Notes under the pieces: model-generated
What the model saw: the letters and a program-made list of their open reading frames with translations, nothing else
Database searches by the model: none
What the model was told of the DNA's origin: nothing
Program-made: the position numbers and the translations under genes
Shown here: positions 1-5,083 of the stretch, piece after piece
Numbering within the stretch: the stretch's first letter is position 1
Layout: each line of letters starts with the position of its first letter
Origin: an uncultured Flammeovirgaceae bacterium
Lineage (GTDB): Bacteria; Bacteroidota; Bacteroidia; Cytophagales; Cyclobacteriaceae
Assembly: GCA_946886805.1 (NCBI GenBank)
Contig: CAMPJM010000169.1
Span: 1-7,949 of the forward strand
Reading direction: 5' to 3'
Length of the DNA stretch: 7,949 nt

Positions 1-11
1 TTTCTCCTCCG

Positions 12-19
12 TATATTTG
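12..19 (+). promoter_or_regulatory. possible Bacteroidota -7 promoter element
   Basis: TATATTTG matches the TAnnTTTG -7 consensus described for the primary sigma factor of Bacteroidota and lies 66 bases upstream of the start at 86. The -33 element would fall outside the window, so it cannot be checked. The same bases overlap a 13-bp dyad, TTTGTT-A-AACAAA (16-28), so the site could instead serve a gene to the left. Weak call. Confidence 0.2.
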
Positions 20-85
20 TTAAACAAAAAGCTAAAAAAGCCTCAAAATATTACTTCAAATTTTTCTTTTTAATTTATCAGAACC

Positions 86-439
86 ATGTTAGGAAAAGTG
101 CGTGATGCCATAAGAATTCAACAAGCCCTTGCCAATAAAGGGCTAAAAGTTACACCTCTAGAGGCTTATGATTCATGGGTGCGATATTCCCTAACGAATG
201 ACGAACCCTGGATTGACATTAGAAGGAATGAAAAAGACGAAACAATTTACAGAAAAGTAAAACGTCACGTCATTTCTCTAGATCAGCCGGTAGAACTTTT
301 GAAAGTAAAAGACAAAATGGAAGTGAAAATCGTTTCTGTTGTCAAGGATCTGGATAGCCGTGGCAAACAAGAACTACAAAAAATGCTGCGTTATAAGAAT
401 ATAATTTTGAATTTTCAAAATTTCACAAAATCCACTTAA
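86..439 (+). CDS. hypothetical protein, 117 residues, basic and charged
   Basis: I do not recognise this protein and assign no function. The start is the first ATG after an in-frame TAA at 71-73, so the N-terminus is fairly well fixed, although no Shine-Dalgarno motif precedes it. The product is rich in Lys, Arg, Glu and Asp and has no signal peptide, membrane segment or cysteine, so it should be cytoplasmic. Residues 1-30 look helical, followed by a Trp-containing segment (WVRYSL, PWIDIRR) and a Lys-rich middle of alternating hydrophobic and charged residues (about 68-90). The last 13 residues are Asn/Phe/Thr-rich, come from very AT-rich DNA, and may be a poorly conserved tail. The TAA stop at 437-439 directly abuts the stop of the convergent response regulator. 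Codon use looks like that of its neighbours, which favours a real gene. Confidence 0.6.
   Translation: MLGKVRDAIRIQQALANKGLKVTPLEAYDSWVRYSLTNDEPWIDIRRNEKDETIYRKVKRHVISLDQPVELLKVKDKMEVKIVSVVKDLDSRGKQELQKMLRYKNIILNFQNFTKST
403..422. terminator. AT-rich dyad at the convergent gene ends
   Basis: AATTTTGA (403-410) and TCAAAATT (415-422) are exact inverted repeats around a 4-base centre, inside the 3' end of the + strand gene and just beyond the stop of the response regulator. Since the two stop codons touch, any terminator must lie inside coding sequence, and this is the only dyad seen there. It has almost no G+C in the stem and no clean U-tract, so a terminator role is only possible. Confidence 0.2.
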
Positions 440-853
440 TCATAAATTATTTGCAAGGGCCTCCTGCAACTTTTCTTCGTTGAGAGGTTTAACTATATAA
501 CCTTTTACATTATATGATTTTGCTTTATCAAAATCCTTGCTATTGCTGGAGCTGCTAAGCATCACCACCGGAATTTTATTTGTCGGGTCAAATCTCTTTT
601 TATACGCTTCAAGAAATTCAAAGCCATCCATTATGGGCATATTTATATCCAATAAAATCAAGCTAGGGCATTTTTTCTGCTCATCAGCAGGAACCTGTTG
701 GCAGTTTTCAATAATATAGTTCAATGCTTCTTCACCATTTAAAGCTACATCTACTCCTTCAGTTATATTCATCTCCGAAATAACCATAGTAGTTAACAAA
801 TTACTAGTATCATCATCATCTACTAGTAATATCTTCTTAAATTTCATCATCAC
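440..853 (-). CDS. single-domain CheY-like response regulator
   Basis: This is a stand-alone receiver (REC) domain of 137 residues. The acidic pocket is Asp12-Asp15 (VDDDD), the phosphoacceptor is Asp69 in LLLDINMP, the switch Ser/Thr position is Ser100 in VVMLSS, and the conserved Lys is Lys122 in YIVKPL. All residues needed for phosphorylation are therefore present. There is no DNA-binding or enzymatic output domain, so it should signal by protein contact or act in a phosphorelay, as is common for small receivers in Bacteroidota. No histidine kinase lies in the window, so the partner is unknown. Three tandem ATG codons (853-845) make the exact start uncertain by up to two residues; the first is used here. 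The stop is TGA, a codon read by release factor 2, whose gene is also in this window. The cytoplasmic location is inferred from the lack of any signal sequence. Confidence 0.93.
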   Translation of the reverse strand: MMMKFKKILLVDDDDTSNLLTTMVISEMNITEGVDVALNGEEALNYIIENCQQVPADEQKKCPSLILLDINMPIMDGFEFLEAYKKRFDPTNKIPVVMLSSSSNSKDFDKAKSYNVKGYIVKPLNEEKLQEALANNL

Positions 854-1101
854 ACAGTTTTAAAAATTTCAAATGACTACACATTACCCACTGAAAGGAA
901 GCCTCCAATAAAAAAAAGCAATATATCTTGGTAAGATAAATATTGTGTTTGCTATATAGCCTATAATAAAAATTTTAACAAGTAAAAAAATAAAAATTCT
1001 TTAAAAAGGCTATGTTTTTTGTTCAAATTCCTTATTTATCGACCTCAATTTAAACAAAACCCATCAAAATCATCATTCTTTTAAAATTTCCTCACATTGC
1101 A
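854..1101. other. AT-rich intergenic region with two small palindromes
   Basis: This 248-bp gap lies upstream of the response regulator and downstream of the acetyltransferase, both on the - strand. It holds a hairpin-forming dyad TATCTT-GGT-AAGATA (924-938) and, 12 bases further, the perfect 10-bp palindrome GCTATATAGC (951-960). I see no ORF, no TAnnTTTG match for the - strand and no G+C-rich terminator. The palindromes sit 71-107 bases upstream of the response regulator start and could be operators or part of its leader, but nothing else supports this. Confidence 0.35.
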
Positions 1102-1617
1102 TTATAATTTTAGTTGCATCAAAAAGTCATTCATCCAATAAGGCCCTATCGGAATATCAACTTCTTTGACTATCTCAAAGCCAATCTTTCTGTAATAATA
1201 TAACGCTTTATTATGCCGGTTGACATTTAATTCTAGAACCTGACCACCGCCTGATGCCGCTTGTTTGATTACCTCCTGCATTAAGATATTCCCAAAACCC
1301 TTACCCTGGCATTCTGGCAAAACATAGATTTTAAACAACTTAAAATTTCCATTTTCGATAGGCCCGAAAGAAGCAAAAGCTTTAGCTGCATTGTCCTGAT
1401 CTAAAATTAGGAATTTCTGATAATTATTCGATATAAGATCTTTTAGGGCAGATTCGCAGTACAATTCTTCCAACATGTAACTTATCTGATCGTCAGAAAG
1501 AATATCGCCATAGCAATCAAACCAGGTATTATATGCGATACTTTTAATTTTGTCTACGTCCGAATCATCAGCAAATCTAACTGTCACTAAACCGGTACTA
1601 TCTCCACTAATTTCCAT
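1102..1617 (-). CDS. GNAT family N-acetyltransferase, PaiA-like
   Basis: This 171-residue protein would transfer an acetyl group from acetyl-CoA to an amine. The acetyl-CoA pyrophosphate-binding loop is Gln104-Gly-Lys-Gly-Phe-Gly109, directly after the beta4 strand (KIYVLP), and motif B follows as LELNVNRHNKALYYYRKIGF (128-147), with the typical Asn and Tyr residues. The N-terminal segment TWFDCYGDILS.DQISYMLE (about 31-50) resembles the PaiA group of spermine/spermidine acetyltransferases, so a polyamine or similar small amine is a reasonable but unproven substrate. Length fits the family. It follows the topoisomerase IB gene on the same strand with a 129-bp gap, too long to assume co-transcription. 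The start is the first ATG of the frame; the leader has no Shine-Dalgarno motif. No signal peptide, so cytoplasmic. Confidence 0.88.
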   Translation of the reverse strand: MEISGDSTGLVTVRFADDSDVDKIKSIAYNTWFDCYGDILSDDQISYMLEELYCESALKDLISNNYQKFLILDQDNAAKAFASFGPIENGNFKLFKIYVLPECQGKGFGNILMQEVIKQAASGGGQVLELNVNRHNKALYYYRKIGFEIVKEVDIPIGPYWMNDFLMQLKL

Positions 1618-1746
1618 TTATTATCACTCGAACGGTTAGAATAAAAAATAATGATTTGAAAATATCCTGCATTAAAAATTGGTTTCTGCAAATTACCTGA
1701 ATATCTCAAATTTTAAACAAACCCCACCAGAAAATAACCCCTACTG

Positions 1747-2823
1747 TTATACAGCTACTTCTTTGGGTACAGATATAATAGAGCCTTTTCTTGAAGTTTC
1801 CTTTTCTACGGTTTCAATAATACTCAAGGCAATAAGTTCTGAAACGGATAAAGAATCCTTGAACTTAGCATATTTCTTGTTAATCCCTTTTTTATACTCG
1901 TCAATTTTTTCGTTTTCCACTGCACTTAAAACTGCAGGATGAATATAATATTCACGGCAAATCGCCACAGTATTACCCAGCTTTTCTGAAACCATCTTTA
2001 TTAAAGTGGGCACCAGGGACTTTCTGTTATTTTGGAGAACTTCTTTTTTGGCCTCCTCATATTTCTCCACGGCAAGAACCGTTCCTCCCCATGTTCTAAA
2101 ATCTTTACTGGAAAATTGTTCACCAGTAATTTTTCTTAGGTATTCATTTACATCATGTGAATCTATGCAATTCCAACTTTTCTCTCCTTCATCATAATAT
2201 CTAAAAATCTCATAACCAGGCAATTCGGAACATTGCGCTATCAGTCTACTAATTTTCTTATTTTTAATACTGATGTTCCTGTATTTACCACTCTTTGCTT
2301 TATACTGGAAGCTCATATTGCTTCCTTCAATATGTAAATGTTTCCGCCGAAGGGTGGTCAAGCCATAGGTTTGATTTTGTTCTCTATAATAAATATTACC
2401 TATTCGTATGAAGGCCTCGTTTAAAAACTGTACCACAAGACCCAAAACCTTGTCTTTTGCCCAACCTTTACTATTCATGTCTTGCAAGGAAACATTTCTG
2501 ATTTTAGGCAGTGCTTTTGCAAATTCTGGAATCCTTTTAAATTTATTGGTATTTCTATGTTGCGCCCACTTCTCATGATACAAATATTGCTTTCTTCGCC
2601 TCTGGTCTTTTCCTGTCGCCTGTAGGTGGCCATTGGCCTTGCTGCAGATCCATACCTCTTGCCACATAGGCGGTATTTTTAAGTTTTTGATCCTTGTGAG
2701 AATCTTTCCGTCGGTGATTTTTTCATTTTTTTCATCAATATAATAAAAGCCCTTACCGGCCTTCTTTCTAAAGTAACCTTTGTCGGTATCTGTCACATAA
2801 ACTAAGCCCTTAACCATTTCCAT
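1747..2823 (-). CDS. DNA topoisomerase IB (poxvirus-like)
   Basis: This type IB topoisomerase nicks one DNA strand through a 3'-phosphotyrosyl link and relaxes positive or negative supercoils without ATP. The catalytic set is complete: Arg140 in IRIGN, Lys177 in AKSGK, Arg243 in KDFRTWGGT, Asn284 in LGNT (where vaccinia has His and bacterial forms commonly Asn), and Tyr293 in YYIHP as the nucleophile. The N-terminal domain (about 1-85) carries the IPPMW...VWIC and GRDQ-like (GKDQRRRKQY) segments expected in bacterial members, and residues 125-300 form the catalytic domain. Length 358 is normal. The start used is the first ATG; Met3 is an alternative. It diverges from the PfpI-like gene at 3044. 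In bacteria this enzyme is accessory and often found near stress or DNA-repair genes; a protective role here is inference only. Assignment of Lys177 rather than Lys180 is by alignment from memory. Confidence 0.95.
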   Translation of the reverse strand: MEMVKGLVYVTDTDKGYFRKKAGKGFYYIDEKNEKITDGKILTRIKNLKIPPMWQEVWICSKANGHLQATGKDQRRRKQYLYHEKWAQHRNTNKFKRIPEFAKALPKIRNVSLQDMNSKGWAKDKVLGLVVQFLNEAFIRIGNIYYREQNQTYGLTTLRRKHLHIEGSNMSFQYKAKSGKYRNISIKNKKISRLIAQCSELPGYEIFRYYDEGEKSWNCIDSHDVNEYLRKITGEQFSSKDFRTWGGTVLAVEKYEEAKKEVLQNNRKSLVPTLIKMVSEKLGNTVAICREYYIHPAVLSAVENEKIDEYKKGINKKYAKFKDSLSVSELIALSIIETVEKETSRKGSIISVPKEVAV

Positions 2824-2844
2824 ATATTACCCATTTTTACCGAT

Positions 2845-2856
2845 ACTATTAATAGT
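2845..2856. promoter_or_regulatory. 12-bp perfect palindrome upstream of topoisomerase IB
   Basis: ACTATTAATAGT is a perfect palindrome beginning 22 bases upstream of the topoisomerase IB start. The position fits a repressor operator overlapping the leader or promoter. In AT-rich DNA such palindromes also arise by chance. Confidence 0.25.
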
Positions 2857-2992
2857 GATCATCGCCTTTTTGAGGGTTTACCATAAACATTCTATCAACG
2901 TAAAATGTTAGAAAAGGGAATAATTTACAGGAAACTAATTTCTGTTAAGTAAACACCTCACCATTTACTCGTAAATATTTTATAATAAACGA

Positions 2993-3011
2993 GCAATCGT
3001 AAAATGATTGC
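2993..3011 (+). promoter_or_regulatory. hairpin in the leader of the PfpI-like gene
   Basis: GCAATC (2993-2998) and GATTGC (3006-3011) pair exactly around the 7-base loop GTAAAAT, ending 32 bases before the start codon. It could be a protein-binding site in DNA or a 5' leader hairpin in the mRNA. The same loop flanked by AAC/GTT occurs at 2897-2909. Confidence 0.3.
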
Positions 3012-3043
3012 GAAAATAATTTTTTTGAACTTAATTTAAAATC

Positions 3044-3607
3044 ATGAGTGATACATTAAAAAATAAACGAGTTGCTATTTTAGTGACGAATGGATTCGAG
3101 CAATCAGAATTTACCGAACCAAAAAAGGCCCTGGAAGATGCAGGAGCTACTGTGCATGTCATTTCCCCGGAAAGCGGAAAAGTAAAGGCCTGGGATGAAA
3201 TAGACTGGGGCTTGGAATTTGAAGTGGATAAAACGCTTGACGCAGCTAACCCAGAGGATTACAACTCTCTTGTATTACCTGGAGGCGTTTTAAATCCGGA
3301 TAAACTAAGGGCTAATGAAAAAGCCGTAGCCTTTGTAAACAGCTTTCTGCAAGCAGGGAAACCTATAGCGGCAATTTGCCACGGACCATGGACATTAATA
3401 GAAACGGGAGCTTTAAAAGGAAGAAGAATGACTTCCTACAATTCAATAAAAACTGATCTGATTAATGCCGGGGCCAATTGGGTTGATGAAGAAGTTGTTG
3501 TTGACCAGGGACTCGTAACAAGCAGAAGTCCTGATGATTTACCTGCCTTTAATAAAAAAATGTTAGAAGAATTTGCAGAAGGAAAACATGAGGTTGAAAA
3601 TGTATAA
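3044..3607 (+). CDS. PfpI/DJ-1 family protein (type 1 glutamine amidotransferase-like)
   Basis: This 187-residue protein belongs to the DJ-1/PfpI superfamily. The nucleophile elbow is Ala-Ile-Cys112-His113-Gly-Pro-Trp, and the conserved acidic residue is Glu19 in NGFEQSE, giving the usual Glu-Cys-His constellation of the PfpI/YhbO branch. The N-terminal beta strand (VAILVTNGFEQSE), the LVLPGG motif (76-81) and the TSYNSIKTDLINAGANW region (130-146) are typical. Members have been described as intracellular peptidases, glyoxalases or protein/nucleotide deglycases, and are often induced by general or carbonyl stress; which activity applies here cannot be read from sequence. No signal peptide, so cytoplasmic. 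Length is normal and the gene is intact. It stands alone on the + strand, divergent from topoisomerase IB and convergent with prfB, so it is probably monocistronic, ending at the hairpin at 3633-3667. No Shine-Dalgarno motif precedes the start. Confidence 0.94.
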   Translation: MSDTLKNKRVAILVTNGFEQSEFTEPKKALEDAGATVHVISPESGKVKAWDEIDWGLEFEVDKTLDAANPEDYNSLVLPGGVLNPDKLRANEKAVAFVNSFLQAGKPIAAICHGPWTLIETGALKGRRMTSYNSIKTDLINAGANWVDEEVVVDQGLVTSRSPDDLPAFNKKMLEEFAEGKHEVENV

Positions 3608-3632
3608 TGTAAATCAGTAAGTCATTTTTTAG

Positions 3633-3667
3633 ATCAGGGGTAAAATTTCACGACTTTTACCCCTGAT
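3633..3667. terminator. strong hairpin between convergent genes, probable bidirectional terminator
   Basis: ATCAGGGGTAAAA (3633-3645) and TTTTACCCCTGAT (3655-3667) form a perfect 13-bp stem around a 9-base loop, and three more pairs (one G-U) extend it outward. It lies 26 bases past the stop of the PfpI-like gene and 58 bases past the stop of prfB, where a shared terminator is expected. Neither side has a long U-tract after the stem, so efficiency is uncertain; the T/A-rich lower stem may help. Confidence 0.7.
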
Positions 3668-3724
3668 TTATGATGTGGTGAAGATGAACCTAGCAGTCAC
3701 CTCAGGATTCCAAAGATTCCCAAT

Positions 3725-4802
3725 CTATTGCTGCATCAAAAATGCTTTTATATATTCATCCAAATCTCCGTCCAATACATTCTGAACGTCAGTACGCTCA
3801 ACGCCAGTTCTATTGTCTTTAATTAATTTGTAGGGATGCAAAACATAATTTCTGATTTGCGAACCGAAATCTATTCTTTTTTTAGAACTCTCCACTTTAT
3901 CCCTTGCTTCATTCTGCTTTTCTATCTCTAGCTGATATAATTTAGATTTCAGCATGTTTAAGGCCTTTTCCTTATTTTGAAGTTGCGAGCGCTCTTGCTG
4001 ACATTCAATTACCAAACCTGATGGTGCGTGCCTTACTCTTACCGCGGTTTCAACCTTATTTACATTTTGACCGCCCGCACCCCCAGACCTGAATGTTTCC
4101 CAGGTGATATCCGCAGGATTGATCTCGATTTTTATAGTATCATCCACCACTGGGTAAGCATAAACAGATGCAAAAGAAGTGTGTCTCCTGCCACCTGAAT
4201 CAAACGGCGAGATTCTTACTAATCGATGAACCCCTATTTCTGCTTTCAAATATCCAAAAGCAAACTCGCCATCAAATTCTAATGTTGCTGATTTTAATCC
4301 TGCAGTTTCACCGGGTTGATAGTAAACTTCCTTTACTTTGAAACCATGACTTTCACCCCACATAATATACATCCTCATGAGCATTTCAGCCCAATCATTA
4401 CTCTCGGTACCTCCAGCTCCAGGATTTATTTCAACCATGGCACTTAACTGATCTTCATCATTGCTAAGCATTTTCTTAAATTCAAGATCCTCTAGTAATG
4501 ATTCGGTCTTTTGATAATTGCTGTTTATCTCGCCTTCCTCAACATCCCCGACCTGATAAAATTCAAACAAAGTTTCCAAGTCATCATAGGCATTCTTTAC
4601 TTTTTCAAAGCTTCCAGTCCAGGCCTTCTTACTTTTAATATCCTTCATCATTATTTCTGCCTGATGCGGATCATTCCAAAAATCTGCCTGTGTGGTGATA
4701 CTTTCTTGTTCTGCTATCTCTTCAATTTTTTTATCGTAGTCAAAGATACCTCCTCAAAGCCTCTATCCTGGCCCTTAAACCCTTCAATTGTTCTGTAGTC
4801 AT
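3725..4802 (-). CDS. prfB: peptide chain release factor 2, with programmed +1 frameshift
   Basis: RF2 recognises UGA and UAA stop codons on the ribosome and triggers peptide release. The gene is in two frames: codons 1-20 (4802-4743, starting MTTEQLKG) end at an in-frame TGA (4742-4740), and translation continues after a +1 shift with GAC at 4741-4739 down to the TAG stop at 3727-3725. The joined product has 358 residues, close to the usual length of about 365. Domain order is normal: N-terminal helical domain with the DFWNDP motif (41-46), the stop-codon-reading tripeptide Ser198-Pro-Phe200 ([19 protein letters not shown]), and the peptidyl-hydrolysis loop Gly243-Gly-Gln245 in [11 protein letters not shown]. 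Ser239 occupies the place of Thr246 of E. coli K-12, where most bacteria have a small residue. An ATG at 4651 lies inside the gene and is not the real start. Low RF2 levels should favour the shift, giving feedback control. The upstream in-frame TAA supports the start at 4802. Its own stop is UAG, read by RF1. Confidence 0.97.
4739..4754 (-). promoter_or_regulatory. prfB: prfB programmed +1 frameshift site with internal Shine-Dalgarno
   Basis: Read on the - strand the site is AGG AGG TAT CTT TGA C. The slippery codon CTT (4745-4743) is followed by the in-frame stop TGA (4742-4740) and a C (4739), the poor termination context known from E. coli. AGGAGG (4754-4749) sits three bases before CTT, the spacing that stimulates +1 slippage in E. 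coli, where the motif is AGGGGG. Both frames are open exactly up to and from this point, and the encoded residues RRYL-DY are those of classical RF2, so sequencing error is very unlikely. Confidence 0.97.
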
Positions 4803-4910
4803 TTCTTTCTTATAAGTGTTAATTAATATTTTTATATGACTGTCCCTAGCATTATCTGATAATAAAACCTAGGTCAAATAGACATGTCAATTTATTAAAT
4901 AGAAGACTGA

Positions 4911-4984
4911 CCAAGATCCTTCCCCGCATCCAAAGTACGGGGCAACAGTTTAAACTGTCATCCTGACGTTGGGAAGGATTTTGG
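4911..4984. repeat. structured interspersed-repeat-like element (Bacteroidota type)
   Basis: The ends CCAAGATCCTTCCC (4911-4924) and GGGAAGGATTTTGG (4971-4984) are inverted repeats over 14 bases with one mismatch that would be a G-U pair in RNA. Inside lie CCCCG/CGGGG (4922-4926/4938-4942) and the perfect palindrome ACAGTTTAAACTGT (4945-4958), followed by GTCATCCTGACG. From general knowledge, GTCATCCTGA(G)CG...GAAGGATC sequences recur in intergenic DNA of many Bacteroidota genomes. Only one copy is in this window, so its repetitive nature is inferred. It could alternatively be a terminator-like or leader structure. Confidence 0.55.
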
Positions 4985-5028
4985 CACACCATCAATTCCA
5001 TCAACTTCATGGATATGATATTTTTTGT

Positions 5029-5063
5029 CAAATAAAAAATCCACTACTATGGAGCGTGGATTT
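5029..5063 (-). terminator. rho-independent terminator of ilvE
   Basis: On the - strand AAATCCAC (5063-5056) pairs exactly with GTGGATTT (5044-5037) around an 11-base loop, and the stem runs directly into a T-rich tract (ATTTTTTATTTG, 5040-5029). It begins 20 bases after the ilvE stop. On the + strand the stem is followed by A residues, so it should act only on - strand transcripts. It makes ilvE-prfB co-transcription less likely. Confidence 0.8.
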
Positions 5064-5083
5064 CAAAAAAAGATTAGACAAAT

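Larger units (their letters stand above)
2824..3043. promoter_or_regulatory. shared control region of the divergent topoisomerase IB and PfpI-like genes
   Basis: This 220-bp region must hold the promoters of both divergent genes. It is unusually rich in dyads: ACTATTAATAGT (2845-2856); AAC-GTAAAAT-GTT (2897-2909); an imperfect TTACAGGAAA-CTAA-TTTCTGTTAA (2925-2946); ATTTAC-TC-GTAAAT (2963-2976); CTCGT...ACGAG (2968-2972/2989-2993) enclosing TATAAT (2981-2986); and GCAATC-GTAAAAT-GATTGC (2993-3011). I find no TAnnTTTG match in either orientation, so an alternative sigma factor or a degenerate promoter is possible. The role of each dyad is unknown. Confidence 0.5.
4803..5083. other. intergenic region between ilvE and prfB
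   Basis: This 281-bp stretch has no supportable ORF. From the right it contains the ilvE terminator (5029-5063), a structured 74-bp repeat-like element (4911-4984), and then about 108 AT-rich bases that must hold the prfB promoter and leader. Within the last part GACATGTC (4881-4888) is a perfect 8-bp palindrome, and TTGACA occurs on the - strand (4889-4884), but no convincing partner box follows it at the right distance. Confidence 0.5.

Noticed and set aside
3..10. GGAGGAGA on the - strand pointing out of the left edge, as a ribosome binding site
   Set aside because: The start codon it would serve lies outside the window, so it cannot be tested; SD motifs are otherwise not used at starts here.
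1679..1942. 87-codon + strand ORF opposite the end of topoisomerase IB
   Set aside because: Most of it is antisense to the topoisomerase gene, and its start lies in AT-rich intergenic DNA without support.
3725..4651. prfB as a 308-residue gene starting at the ATG at 4651
   Set aside because: The frame stays open upstream with conserved RF2 residues back to the frameshift site at 4739-4745, and the 20-codon leader ORF supplies the true start at 4802.
4740..4742. In-frame TGA in prfB as a sign of a pseudogene or sequencing error
   Set aside because: It sits exactly in the known AGG-AGG-TAT-CTT-TGA-C frameshift context, and both flanking parts encode intact RF2.
4511..4798. 95-codon + strand ORF opposite prfB
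   Set aside because: It is antisense to the well-supported RF2 coding sequence and has a composition expected of a shadow frame.
4884..4889. TTGACA on the - strand upstream of prfB as a -35 box
   Set aside because: No good -10 box follows at 16-18 bases, and this consensus is not typical of Bacteroidota primary promoters.
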